In this document: positions 8,297 to 17,301 of the stretch, one piece after another
Layout: the number at the start of each line of letters is the position of its first letter
Numbering within the stretch: position 1 is the first letter of the stretch
Notes under the pieces: model-generated
The model's database searches: none
The model's input: only the letters and a program-made list of their open reading frames with translations
Told to the model about the DNA's origin: nothing
DNA from: DASTPP01 sp035762175
GTDB lineage: Bacteria > Myxococcota_A > Polyangia > Polyangiales > Polyangiaceae
Direction: 5' to 3'
NCBI GenBank assembly: GCA_035762175.1
Contig: DASTPP010000318.1
Span: 1 to 64,000, forward strand
DNA: 64,000 nt
Translations under genes and position numbers: made by a program

Positions 8297-10656
8297 TGGT
8301 CTTCCTCCCAGGGGAACTCGGCGCGCAGGCCGACATAAAACACGCGCCCGATCGGCGGGCGGGTGTCGCCGACGCGGCCGGGCTCTTGGTGGACGTCGAG
8401 GGCGTTGAGCACGCCGACGTACGCCTGCGAGCGCGCCCAGAGCTCGCGCGCGAGCCGGGCGTCGAACATGGTGTAGGCGGGGCCTCGCGACACGCCGTCG
8501 AGGTAGGCGTCGCTGACCGCCCGCAGGCGCAGGTAGAGCTCGAACTTCTCGAAGGGCCCGAGCTGCGTCGAGGCCGTGACCGTGTGCATGGGCCGGCCCG
8601 GCAGCGGCCGGTCGATCGCGGCGTCGCGCGTCCAGAGGTAGTCGTACGACAGGTCGGCGCGCAGCCGGTCGGCCAGGCGGTAGCCGACCGCGACCTGCCC
8701 GCCGGCGGTCTCGGCGCGGCCGCGGTTCGTGTAGCGGTAGGTCACGACGCCGTCGGGGCCGGTCACGCCCGCGGCGAGATCGATGTCGATGAGCCGCTCG
8801 ACGCGGTTCACGTACGCGCTCGCGCGCAGGGTGAAGCCCCCGGCGGGGCCCAGGGTCAGGTCGGCGTTGCCGCCCCACGACGACTCGGGCCCGAGATCGA
8901 GGTTGCCCTGCAGCCGGTAACCATAGATCGAGTGGTCAAAGACGAAGCCCAGCTCTTTGGCGCTCGGCGCCCGGAAGCCCCGCCCCGCCGAGGCGCGCAG
9001 GACGAGCCAGTCGCGCGGGCGGTAGGCGGCGGCGAGGCGCGGGGCGAGCGACTGGCCGTAACGGTTGTACACCTCGTAGCGCACCCCCGGCAGCAGCGTG
9101 AGCGGGCCGCCGCCCGGCGCCCACGAGAGCTGGGCGTAGCCGGCGCCGCTCGCGCGCGCGACCGGCGGCACCTCGGCCAGCGAGGTCTCGATGAGGCCCG
9201 CCGACGAGCTCTCGGTCTTGGCCAGCGTCTGGTCGAAGCGCTCGGCCTCGCCCCGCGCCCCGAACACCCAGGTGCGCGGGCCGTCGGCGACCGTCGCCAC
9301 CGCCTCGATGCTCTGCATGCCGTACGAGCGAGTCCGGCGCTCGTTGACCGGCGAGTCGTCGTACTCTTTGCGGCTGCGGCCCTCGTACCACTGCCGGCCG
9401 AGCGTCATGCGCAGCGTCGTGCCGGGCGCGAGGCGGTAGTCGCCGATGAGGTGCGCCGTCGTGCGGTCGATCTCGTCGGGCAGCCGAATGCGAAGGAGGC
9501 CGACCCCCGGCACCTCGCGCGAGCCCACCCCCTCGAGCCGGTCGGCGAAGCGGCGCACCCGCGCGCGCAGCTCGACCCCGGGCCCGAGCGCGAAGCCCCC
9601 CCGCAGCCCGACCATCTTGCGCTCGGTCTCGGGCACCTGCAGGTCGGGCTTGCCCGCCTCGCGCCCGACGCCGTCGGCCCGCACGTAGTTCAGATCGACC
9701 CCGCCCCAGGCGCGCCCTCGCCGGTACGCGCCGCTCGCCTGCCCCACCCAGCCGTTCAGGCTGCGGCGCTCGAGCCGCACCCGCCCGCTCGGCCCCTCGT
9801 CGATCGGCGGCGCCGTCAGCACGTTCACCACGCCCCCGATCGCGCTCGAGCCGTAGAGCGCGCTCGTCGGCCCCGTCACCACCTCGACCCGCGAGACGTC
9901 GTTGAGCGGCAGCGTCGCGAGATCGACCGCCCCGCCCACGTCGCCCACCACCCGCTCGCCGTCTTCGAGCACCAGCACCCGATCGCGGTCGAAGCCCTGA
10001 ATCTGGATCGCGCTCACGCCCCCGAGCGAGCCGTAGTTGCCCGGGTTGACCTGCACCCCCGGCTGCGACTGCAGCGCCTCGGCGACGTTGGTCGCGCCCC
10101 GCCGCTCGGCCTCGGCGCGGCTGACGACGTCGGTCTTGACCGTCGCGCGCTGCTGCCGCTCGGGCGTGCGCGTGCCCGTGACGACCACCTCGTCGGCGAC
10201 GCCCGGCCGCGCCGCGCCCGCCCCAGACACCTCGGCGGGCGCGGCGCCCGGCGGGGTCGGGGGCGGCTCGATCGGCGGCGCCGGCGCCGCCTCGCTCGGC
10301 GGCCCCGACGGCGCCGCGGACGTCGCCGGAGGCGCCGCGGACGTCGCGGGAGGCGGCGACCCTCCGGGCGCCAGTGCGGACGCCGCGGGGGGCGCCGACC
10401 CCCCCGGCGCCGGCGCGGACGCCGCGGCAGGCGCCGACGTCGCAGGGGGCGCTGGCGCTGCCGACACCGACGGAGCAGGCTGCGCCGAAGGCTGGGCTCC
10501 TACCGCGCTCGGAGCCAGCGCCGCCACGAGCAAGGCGAAGAGCGCAGCGACGTAACCCACCGCGCCGCGCCGGGGGGCTCTCGGATCGGCCCCAGACCGG
10601 CCGAAAGGCACCCCCGAAGACGCGGGCGAAGGGCAAGGCCGAGGTGACGAAGACAC
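8293..10656 (-). CDS. hmuR: TonB-dependent outer-membrane heme receptor
   Basis: About 787 residues: a signal peptide (GYVAALFALLVAALAPSAVGA), a roughly 110-residue Pro/Ala/Ser-rich stretch, a TonB-box region (DEVVVTGTRT), a plug domain (RGATNVAEALQSQPGVQV, GGVSAIQIQGFDRDRVLVL, LYGSSAIGGVVNV), and a 22-strand-type barrel ending RVFYVGLRAEFPWEE. It would import heme or a heme carrier together with the HmuY lipoproteins. The start is uncertain: a TTG at 10677, the GTG at 10656 chosen here, and a GTG at 10611 are all in frame before the signal peptide. The GTG at 10656 lies 4 bases after the stop of a 13-residue leader ORF. The Pro/Ala linker before the TonB box is unusual. Confidence 0.88.
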   Translation of the reverse strand: MSSSPRPCPSPASSGVPFGRSGADPRAPRRGAVGYVAALFALLVAALAPSAVGAQPSAQPAPSVSAAPAPPATSAPAAASAPAPGGSAPPAASALAPGGSPPPATSAAPPATSAAPSGPPSEAAPAPPIEPPPTPPGAAPAEVSGAGAARPGVADEVVVTGTRTPERQQRATVKTDVVSRAEAERRGATNVAEALQSQPGVQVNPGNYGSLGGVSAIQIQGFDRDRVLVLEDGERVVGDVGGAVDLATLPLNDVSRVEVVTGPTSALYGSSAIGGVVNVLTAPPIDEGPSGRVRLERRSLNGWVGQASGAYRRGRAWGGVDLNYVRADGVGREAGKPDLQVPETERKMVGLRGGFALGPGVELRARVRRFADRLEGVGSREVPGVGLLRIRLPDEIDRTTAHLIGDYRLAPGTTLRMTLGRQWYEGRSRKEYDDSPVNERRTRSYGMQSIEAVATVADGPRTWVFGARGEAERFDQTLAKTESSSAGLIETSLAEVPPVARASGAGYAQLSWAPGGGPLTLLPGVRYEVYNRYGQSLAPRLAAAYRPRDWLVLRASAGRGFRAPSAKELGFVFDHSIYGYRLQGNLDLGPESSWGGNADLTLGPAGGFTLRASAYVNRVERLIDIDLAAGVTGPDGVVTYRYTNRGRAETAGGQVAVGYRLADRLRADLSYDYLWTRDAAIDRPLPGRPMHTVTASTQLGPFEKFELYLRLRAVSDAYLDGVSRGPAYTMFDARLARELWARSQAYVGVLNALDVHQEPGRVGDTRPPIGRVFYVGLRAEFPWEEDQ

Positions 10657-10660
10657 GGGG

Positions 10661-10702
10661 TTAGGCCAAGGGCTCAAAGATGAAAGTGGTTTTCAATTTC
10701 AT
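10661..10702 (-). CDS. Possible 13-residue leader peptide ORF before hmuR
   Basis: The minus strand reads ATG AAA TTG AAA ACC ... and gives MKLKTTFIFEPLA followed by TAA. It lies inside the Fur-like palindrome and ends 4 bases before the GTG proposed for the receptor. It could be a coupling leader, or chance. Confidence 0.2.
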   Translation of the reverse strand: MKLKTTFIFEPLA

Positions 10703-10703
10703 C
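10679..10703. promoter_or_regulatory. Fur-like operator upstream of the heme operon
   Basis: A 25-bp inverted repeat with perfect GATGAAA / TTTCATC arms. The inner 15 bp at 10681-10695 (TGAAAGTGGTTTTCA) fit a 7-1-7 Fur-type dyad. It is AT-rich in a roughly 75% GC setting and sits just upstream of the TonB receptor. Iron-dependent repression of the operon is the expected role, inferred from the position and the pathway. Confidence 0.6.
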
Positions 10704-10884
10704 TATGATCACGGCTGAGCCTCTTTGTCAACGGTATTCGCTTCGCGACCCAAGTGGCCTTGGTAGGGTTCAAAAAGTCGTCGGGCCTGGGATCTGGATC
10801 GGCGTCCTGGTCGGGTGGCGGGCCTACGGTGGCGCGGTCATGATGCCTTCGTCCGAGGGGGCCGCGGGCGGCGCGCGGCGCGCG

Positions 10885-13800
10885 TTACGTGGGCGGCGGG
10901 CCGCCCTCGCCCGACGCGGCCCGCCCGCGGCGTCGCTCGAGCAAGATCTCGGCGGCCGTCCGAGGCCTCGCCGGCGCGGCCGGGGCGGGCTCTTGCGGCG
11001 GGGGCTCGGCCGCGAGAGGCGCCGTCGGCGGCGCCGCAGGCGGCGGGGCGTAAGGGGGCGGCGCGAAGGGAGGCGGCGCGAAGGGAGGCGGAGGCGCGAG
11101 CGGCGGGGGCGGCGGCGCGTCGCGCATCTTGCGCTCTTTCGCCTGCAGCAGGGCGTCGGCGGCGTGCCCGGCCGGCGCGGCGGGCCTCGCGGCGGGCGTC
11201 CGGCGCGCGGCGAGCGCTCGCCGGACGCGCGCGCCGGCGCGGGCGAGCGCGTCGGGCATGGCGAGGCGCCGCGAGGCGACGCTGGCGAGCAGGGCGAGGG
11301 CGGCGGCGAGCGCGAGCTGGGGGGTGAGCTGGGTGTACGAGAAGCGGGGCGGGGGCCGATCGCGAAAGACGCCGGCGAGCCCGTCGCGCAAGGTGCCGCC
11401 GGTGGTGGCGGCGATGCGGCGCAAGAGGGCGCGATCGGTGCCGGTCGGGCGGAGCTCTTCGCCCGCCGAGAGCGCGGCGCCGGTGGTGCCGACGACCTCG
11501 CCGCTCAGCTCGTCGACGGCCGTCGCGACGTAGGTGCCGGGGCGGGCGAGGGGGAGCTGCGCGGCGTAAGCGCCGGCGCCGACGGCCTCGAGGGGCAGCT
11601 TCTGCGAGAAGCCGTCGGGGCCGCTCACCTGCACGGCGAGCCGGCGGAAGGTCTGCGCCCGGCCGTCGTCGCCGACGACCGTGGCGCGCAGGTGCAGCGT
11701 GCCGCCGCCGGCGTCGGCGTCGAGGCGCACGCGGGGGTCGTCGGCCTTGCGGGCGACGTCGCGGGCGAGCTGGCCGACGAGGCGCGCGGCGCCGGGCCAG
11801 GCCGTCCAGGCCCCGCCCCAGCGATCTTTCAGATCGCTCGTGAAGGCCGCGGCGCGGCCGACGCCGACGCTCCAGGTGGCGAGGACGGGATCGCTCTCGG
11901 GGCCGACGAGGTGCACCGACGCGCGCGCCTTGGCGGCCGTGACGACGTAGCCGCGCAGCGGCGGCGCCTCGGCGAGCTCGACGCCGCGCAGGGCGGGGCC
12001 GGGGGCGGCGGGCGCGGGGCGGAAGTCGACCTCGTTGATGGACGAGCGCGAGGCGAGCACGGTCTCCTGCGCGAAGACCGAGGGCAGGCGCGTCGCGTCC
12101 TCGATGAGGTAGAAGCGCCCGCCGCCGAGCTTCGAGAGCGCCTCGAGCTCGGCGACGTCCTTGCCGCGGCCGAGGGCGACGACGCTCGTCGTGATGCCCG
12201 AGCGCAGCGCGCCCTGCACCTTGCCGCGGCAGCCGCCGAGCTTCTCGGCGTCGTCGCCGTCGCTGAAGAGCAAGAGGTGCTTGAGGTTCGACGCCTCCTT
12301 GGCGAGGGCGCCGTAGCCGTCGTCGAGCGCGACGTCGACGAAGATGCCGCCGCCGCCGGGGCCGACGCCCCGGATGGCGCGGGCGATGGCGGCCTGGTCG
12401 CTCACGGGCCGGATCGGCACCGTCCACTTGGTCGCGGTGTCGACGTGCGCGACGCCGAGCCGGTCGCCCGGGCCGAGCAGCGAGGCCGAGCGGGCGGCCG
12501 CCTCGTTGGCCAGATCGAGCTTGGTGACCGAGCCGACGTGCATCGCCATCGAGCCCGAGTAGTCGATGGCGATGACCTCGGCGAGGCTGGCGCGCCGGCG
12601 CTCTTGCTTCAGGTCGAACGAGACCGGCGAGACCTCTTCGATCGGGGTGCGGGCGTAGCCGCCGGGGCCCATCGAGCGGTCGCCGCCGAGCAAGACCAGG
12701 CCGCCGCCGAGGTCGCGCGCGTAGGCGGCGAGCGCGTCGATCTGCGTGGGGGCGAGGTCCGAGGCGCGCACGTCGGAGAAGACGACGAGGTCGTAGGCGG
12801 CGAAGCCGGCGACGTCGGCGGGCACCTGCGGGGTCGAGCCGACCTCGACCCGGAAGCCCGCCTCTTTGAGGGCCGAGGCGACGAAGGCCTCGCGCCCCGG
12901 ATCGCCCTCGAGCACGAGCGCCGACGAGGGGCCGCGCACGCGCACGAACGCCGTCGCGGCGTTGTCTTCGGGCGCCTCGTCGAGCGCGGGGTCGAGCGCG
13001 CTCACCTCGAGGTCGTAGCGGTGAAAGCCCGGCTCGGCGGCGACCTCTTTCAGGCGCACGACGTCTTCGCCGGCCGCGACGCGGGCCCGCCCCCGCTGCA
13101 CGACGACGCCGTCGCGCTTGACCCGCACCTCGATCTCGGCCTCCTTGGGCGAGGCGACGACCGCGCGCAGCTCGATGGGCTCGCGCTCGTCGGCCCGCGG
13201 CGGGGCGCGCAGCGACACGACGCGCACGTCGGGCACGGTCTTCTGGTCGAGCGCGACGGCGTCGACGGGCACGCCGGCCGCGAGCGCGGCGGCCGCCGCC
13301 TCGAGCGGGTCGCCGCGGGTGACGACGCCGTCGGTGAGCAGCACGACGCGCGCGGCCGAGTCGGGCGGCACCTCGGCGAGCGCGCGCCGGATGCCGGCGG
13401 CGAGGTCGGTCGCGTCGCGCCCGACCTCGATGCGCTGCGGGCTGCGGTCGGCGCTCGCGGGCCGCGGCGGGTCTTCGGTGTAGGCCTCGGCGGCGAAGGC
13501 GATGACGCCGATGCGGTCGCCCTCGCCCATGCCCCGCTCGGCCACGTCGAGCTCGGCGCGCGCCCGCGCCTCGGCCCCCGGCACCAGATCGATCGATCGG
13601 CTGCGGTCGACGGCGACGAGCACCGTCAGCCGGTCGAGCGGCACGCCGAGCTCGGGGCCGAGCACGGCGAGGCCCGCGGCGAGCACGCTCGCGCCGAGCA
13701 GCCCCTCGGTCAGCGCCCGGCGCGCCGGCCCCATCGAGGGGCGCAGCGCGAGCAGCCGCACGACGACGTAGACCGCGGCGAGGGCCGCTAGCGGGGCCGC

Positions 13801-14025
13801 CTCGGGCCGGCCGAAGCGCAGGTAGCGATCGCCGACGACCCGCGCCCAGACGAGCTCGACGTAGACGAGCGGCAAGACGCCGAGCAGGGCCGTCGCGAAG
13901 AGCAGCGGCCGCTTGCCGAGGCCCCGCCGCCGCGCGAGCCACGCGAAGCCCGCGGCCGCGCCGGCGAGCGTGAGCGCCAGGGCGAGCGCCGGCAGCGCGA
14001 GGGCGATCGGAAAGGACGGCGTCAT
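10885..14025 (-). CDS. Large membrane protein with two von Willebrand A-type domains
   Basis: 1046 residues. Hydrophobic helices lie near the N-terminus. A first VWA-type domain follows with a MIDAS-like DRSRS (VLVAVDRSRSIDLV). A glutamine-amidotransferase-like segment (DLVVFSDVRASDL ... GGGLVLLGGDRSMGPGGY) precedes a second VWA domain with DYSGSMAM. A C-terminal helix (LALAAALALLASVASR) and a Pro-rich tail with repeated FAPPP/YAPPP motifs end the protein. The ATG at 14025 overlaps the previous gene's TGA (ATGA). Such proteins accompany MoxR ATPases and DUF58 proteins, both encoded farther right. The exact function is unknown; a surface or periplasmic metal-binding or complex-assembly role is likely. 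Confidence 0.8.
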   Translation of the reverse strand: MTPSFPIALALPALALALTLAGAAAGFAWLARRRGLGKRPLLFATALLGVLPLVYVELVWARVVGDRYLRFGRPEAAPLAALAAVYVVVRLLALRPSMGPARRALTEGLLGASVLAAGLAVLGPELGVPLDRLTVLVAVDRSRSIDLVPGAEARARAELDVAERGMGEGDRIGVIAFAAEAYTEDPPRPASADRSPQRIEVGRDATDLAAGIRRALAEVPPDSAARVVLLTDGVVTRGDPLEAAAAALAAGVPVDAVALDQKTVPDVRVVSLRAPPRADEREPIELRAVVASPKEAEIEVRVKRDGVVVQRGRARVAAGEDVVRLKEVAAEPGFHRYDLEVSALDPALDEAPEDNAATAFVRVRGPSSALVLEGDPGREAFVASALKEAGFRVEVGSTPQVPADVAGFAAYDLVVFSDVRASDLAPTQIDALAAYARDLGGGLVLLGGDRSMGPGGYARTPIEEVSPVSFDLKQERRRASLAEVIAIDYSGSMAMHVGSVTKLDLANEAAARSASLLGPGDRLGVAHVDTATKWTVPIRPVSDQAAIARAIRGVGPGGGGIFVDVALDDGYGALAKEASNLKHLLLFSDGDDAEKLGGCRGKVQGALRSGITTSVVALGRGKDVAELEALSKLGGGRFYLIEDATRLPSVFAQETVLASRSSINEVDFRPAPAAPGPALRGVELAEAPPLRGYVVTAAKARASVHLVGPESDPVLATWSVGVGRAAAFTSDLKDRWGGAWTAWPGAARLVGQLARDVARKADDPRVRLDADAGGGTLHLRATVVGDDGRAQTFRRLAVQVSGPDGFSQKLPLEAVGAGAYAAQLPLARPGTYVATAVDELSGEVVGTTGAALSAGEELRPTGTDRALLRRIAATTGGTLRDGLAGVFRDRPPPRFSYTQLTPQLALAAALALLASVASRRLAMPDALARAGARVRRALAARRTPAARPAAPAGHAADALLQAKERKMRDAPPPPPLAPPPPFAPPPFAPPPYAPPPAAPPTAPLAAEPPPQEPAPAAPARPRTAAEILLERRRGRAASGEGGPPPT

Positions 14026-15935
14026 GCGGGGCGGGGCGCGCGGGCCCGGCGGGTGAGCCAGAAGGCGTCGAAGGCGACGAGGCCGAGGGCGAGCGCCGCG
14101 GCGAGGTACGACCAGTCGGTCTGCGCGTCGGCGACGGCGGGCGCGAGGGCGACGCGCGCGCCGGCCACGGCCTCGCCGCCGACCCGAGCCCGCAGATCGC
14201 TCTCGCGCTCGGACGCGAGGTTGACCGCGACGAGCGCGCTGCCGGCCGCGGGGCCCTGCCAGCTCACGTGGTAGAAGCCCGCGCGGCGCACGTCGCTCAC
14301 GACCGCGAGGCCGCCCCGCGCGCCCGCCTCGCGCGCGGCGCCCCCCGGCCCGTCGACCCGCACCTTCTCGACCCCGGGCGGCACCGCGACGCGCAGCGCC
14401 TCGCCCGCCCGCCCCGTGCCCGCGCCGTGGTCGCGGTGCGCGCGCGCGAGCTCGACGACGTTGCGCACGAAGAGCACGAACGACGCGCGCAGCGGCCAGT
14501 TGCTGTCGCCGACGTCGAAGCCGAGCACCGTGCCCGAGCGGCCCGGCGGCGAGGCGTCGGCGGCGATCGCGCCCTCGCTCGACCGAATCAGCGCGGCCGA
14601 GCCCTCGACCCCGAGCGGCGTCGCGCGCCCGACCCCCACGCCGTCGAGCGTCAAAAAGCGGAAGCGCGCGTCGGCCTCGGCCCACGAGGTGAGCGAAGGC
14701 GCCTCGCGCGGCGCGCCCACGCTCAGGCCGAGGCAGGCGCCCTCGGGCGGCCCGACGACCAAGAAGTCGCCCGCCGGCGGCGCCTCCGGACAGAGCCCGT
14801 CGTAGACGTAGAGCGCGCCCTCGCCCACCCGCGCCGCCTTCGCCTCGTCGGGGCCGCCCCGGAAGAGCTCGACCAGCGGGTCGCTCGCGAGCGCGCGCTC
14901 GAGCCAGGGCGAGGGCCGTCGCGAGACGAGCAGCGCGGGCTGGCGCCGCCCCTCCGGCACGCGCGCGTAGGCGACGTCGTCGGCCGGCAGCGCGTCGCGC
15001 GGCGAGACCTCGAGCAAAAGCCCCTTGCCCCGATCGCCCGGCGCCGGCGCGAAGGTCAGCACCACCGGCGCCCGCTCGCCCGGCTGCAGCAGCAGTCGCC
15101 GCGAGGCCAGCGGCACGTCGGTGCCGTCGAGCCGCAGCGTCACGAACACGTCGCGCGCCTTCGCGCCGTAGTGGCCGACGAGCGCGAAGGCCTGCACCTC
15201 GTCGCGCCGGCCGACCGGGTCGGACCCCGCCCGCACGTCGACCCGCACGATCGCGGTGTTCTCGACCTCGCCGCCCACGAGCACCACCTCGGTCGGCAGC
15301 GCCACCCCTTGCAGCGACTCGGGCTTGGCCAGGTTGCCGTCGGTGAAGACGACGACGCGCGCCTCGCCGCCGAGCTGGCGCAGCCGGTCGACCGCCAGCG
15401 CCACCGCCGCCCCGAGATCGCCCTCGACGTCCTCGGCGTCCAGGCCCTCGACCACGTCCTGCAGCCGCTTGACGTCGCGGTCGAGCGGCGCCGCCACCCG
15501 CGCCTCGCGCCCCGCAGCCAGCACCATCGCGTCGGCCCCCGGCGCGAGCGCCGTCAGCGCGTCGAGCGCCCCCTGCCTCGCCGCGTCGATGCGCCGCCGC
15601 CCCTCGGGCCCCTCGCGCGCCCCCATCGACGCGCTCGTGTCGACCACGATCGCCACGTGCCCCCCGAGCAGCGCCCGGTGGCGCGTCGTCGGCCGCGCCA
15701 GCGCCAGCGAAAGCGCCGCGATCGCGAGCGCCTGCACCACCAGCGGCACCTGCGCCCGCAGCCGCCGGAACGGCGACTTGGCCATCAGATCGCGCTGCGC
15801 CTCGGCCCAGAGCCAGGTCGACGCCACGACCCGCCGCTCGCGCCTGACCTTCAAGATGTAGAGCACGACGAGCGGCCCGAGCGCCGCGAGGAGCCAGAAG
15901 CCCCCGGGCTGCAGGAAGGAGAGCGGGCCCTTCAT
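14022..15935 (-). CDS. BatA/VWA-domain membrane protein (aerotolerance-type)
   Basis: 637 residues. The N-terminus (FLQPGGFWLLAALGPLVVLYIL) is the two-helix BatA-type motif. It is followed by RRVVASTWLW, a second helix and a VWA domain with MIDAS sequence VDTSASMGA. The middle resembles the large beta-rich region of BatA-like proteins, and the C-terminus has a final helix (YLAAALALGLVAFDAFWL). It is the first gene of a two-gene unit with 10885-14025. Family members work with MoxR ATPases in envelope stress or chaperone complexes. MoxR and DUF58 genes are 10 kb upstream on the same strand, separated by a convergent pair. Confidence 0.82.
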   Translation of the reverse strand: MKGPLSFLQPGGFWLLAALGPLVVLYILKVRRERRVVASTWLWAEAQRDLMAKSPFRRLRAQVPLVVQALAIAALSLALARPTTRHRALLGGHVAIVVDTSASMGAREGPEGRRRIDAARQGALDALTALAPGADAMVLAAGREARVAAPLDRDVKRLQDVVEGLDAEDVEGDLGAAVALAVDRLRQLGGEARVVVFTDGNLAKPESLQGVALPTEVVLVGGEVENTAIVRVDVRAGSDPVGRRDEVQAFALVGHYGAKARDVFVTLRLDGTDVPLASRRLLLQPGERAPVVLTFAPAPGDRGKGLLLEVSPRDALPADDVAYARVPEGRRQPALLVSRRPSPWLERALASDPLVELFRGGPDEAKAARVGEGALYVYDGLCPEAPPAGDFLVVGPPEGACLGLSVGAPREAPSLTSWAEADARFRFLTLDGVGVGRATPLGVEGSAALIRSSEGAIAADASPPGRSGTVLGFDVGDSNWPLRASFVLFVRNVVELARAHRDHGAGTGRAGEALRVAVPPGVEKVRVDGPGGAAREAGARGGLAVVSDVRRAGFYHVSWQGPAAGSALVAVNLASERESDLRARVGGEAVAGARVALAPAVADAQTDWSYLAAALALGLVAFDAFWLTRRARAPRPA

Positions 15936-16347
15936 CGCGCGAACGCAACCTTACCGCGGTTCTCGGCCCGGTCGAATACGGCCTTCGGGCCCCGAGCCCC
16001 CCCCGCGCCCCCGGCCCGCCCCGCCCCCCGAGCCCCCGCCAGGCCTCCGCGCCCCCGCCGCCCCGCCTGCGCACTACGCCCCCCGCCGCCTCGCCCGCGC
16101 ATTACGCCCCCCCGCCGCCTCGCCCGCGCGCTACGTCTCCTCGCCGCCTCGCCCGCGCGCGATGGCCTCCCGCCGCCTCGCCCGCGCGCTACACCGCGCC
16201 ACGGCCTCGCCTACGCACGACGCCCCCCGAAGACCCGCTGAGGTCGGCCCGCCCCGGGCCCCGCCCCCGGCGCCCGCCGGGCCCCCGCTGCCCCCCCGGC
16301 TCGTGCGGCGGCCCGGCGGCGCCCGCGTGCGCTAACGTATCCGCACC
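15936..16347. other. 412-bp intergenic region, divergent promoters plus a minisatellite
   Basis: No gene is seen. It separates the divergent BatA and slipin genes. The 15936-16050 part is extremely C-rich, and most of the rest is a 29-bp tandem repeat (see 16056-16228). Confidence 0.6.
16056..16228. repeat. 29-bp tandem repeat, about 6 imperfect units
   Basis: The phrase CGCCGCCTCGCCCGCGC recurs at 16084, 16113, 16142 and 16171, exactly 29 bases apart, with degenerate copies at 16056 and about 16200. The units are contiguous without variable spacers, so this is a minisatellite rather than a CRISPR array. Confidence 0.8.
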
Positions 16348-17301
16348 ATGGACCCCCTCGCCGCCCTCGTGCTCCTCGCGCCCCTCGTTGCCCTCGGGTC
16401 GCTCTTCGGCCTGGCGGGGATCCGCCAGGTCAACCAGTGGGAGGCCGGGCTCAAGTTCACCCTCGGCAAGTTCTCCGGCCGCAGCGAGCCCGGGCTCAGC
16501 TTCGTCGTGCCCATCTTGCAGCGCATGATCCGCATCGACACGCGCATCCGCACCCGCGACGTGCCGGGCCAGATGGTCATCACCCACGACAACGTGACCG
16601 CCGCCATCGACGCCGTCGTCTACTACAAGGTCGTCGACCCCGAGAAGGCCGCGCTCAGCGTCGAGAACTACGAGCGCGCCGTGCTCGACCGGGCGCGCGT
16701 CGTGCTGCGCGACCTCGTCGGCGAGATCACGCTCGACCAGCTCCTCGCCCACCGCGACGACGTCGCCTCGAAGGTGCGCATGCAGGTCGAGCAGTTCGTC
16801 TCGCGCTGGGGCATCCACATCGAGACCATCGCCCTGCAAGACATCCAGCTCCCGCCCTCGATGCAAGAGGCCATGGCCAAGAAGGCCATCGCCGAGCGCG
16901 ACAAGCAGTGGGTCATCATCAAGTCGCAGGCCGACCTCGAGAGCGCCAAGAACTTCGCCGAGGCCGCGCGCGTGCTCACCGAGTCGCCCGGCGCGATGGA
17001 GCTCCGCCGCCTCGAGGCCCTGCAGAACATCACCGGCACCGGCAACAGCAAGGTCATTTTCGACCTCGCCAAGCCCTTCGACGACCCCCGCACCACCGCC
17101 GTCGGCACCGCCGCGGCCCTCGCCGACGACGGCGCTACCGCCCGCCGCAACGTGCGCGTGCCCCCGCAGGCCGCGCCCCCCGCCGCCGCGCCCCCCGCCC
17201 AGCCCCCTCAGGCCCTCGGCGGCAACCGCGCCGACGCCGACCTCGAGACCGACGACGACGAGCTCGCCGAGCTCGTCGCCCGCCGCGCCCGCCGGCCTTG
17301 A
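16348..17301 (+). CDS. Slipin / SPFH (band 7) membrane-associated protein
   Basis: 317 residues. An N-terminal hydrophobic hairpin segment (1-25) is followed by a classic stomatin/slipin SPFH domain: RQVNQWEAGLKFTLGKF, PGLSFVVPILQRMIRIDTR, DNVTAAIDAVVYYKVVDPEKA, LRDLVGEITLDQLL and WGIHIETIALQDIQLP. An alpha-helical stretch (MAKKAIAERDKQ) and an acidic, Pro/Ala-rich tail follow. Slipins form oligomeric scaffolds in membrane microdomains. The usual NfeD-type partner protease is absent; instead the gene is coupled by a TTGA overlap to a small hypothetical gene. Confidence 0.88.
   Translation: MDPLAALVLLAPLVALGSLFGLAGIRQVNQWEAGLKFTLGKFSGRSEPGLSFVVPILQRMIRIDTRIRTRDVPGQMVITHDNVTAAIDAVVYYKVVDPEKAALSVENYERAVLDRARVVLRDLVGEITLDQLLAHRDDVASKVRMQVEQFVSRWGIHIETIALQDIQLPPSMQEAMAKKAIAERDKQWVIIKSQADLESAKNFAEAARVLTESPGAMELRRLEALQNITGTGNSKVIFDLAKPFDDPRTTAVGTAAALADDGATARRNVRVPPQAAPPAAAPPAQPPQALGGNRADADLETDDDELAELVARRARRP

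Noticed and set aside
7049..8878. Longer start for the second HmuY lipoprotein
   Set aside because: The extension overlaps the TonB receptor gene; the ATG at 8296 gives a clean lipoprotein signal and the ATGA overlap.
10705..13791. Long plus-strand open frame opposite the VWA gene
   Set aside because: Its product is Arg/Gly/Ala low complexity with no domain; it is the mirror of a well-supported minus-strand gene in GC-rich DNA.
16056..16228. Possible CRISPR array
   Set aside because: Repeats are directly adjacent with no unique spacers, and no cas genes are present.
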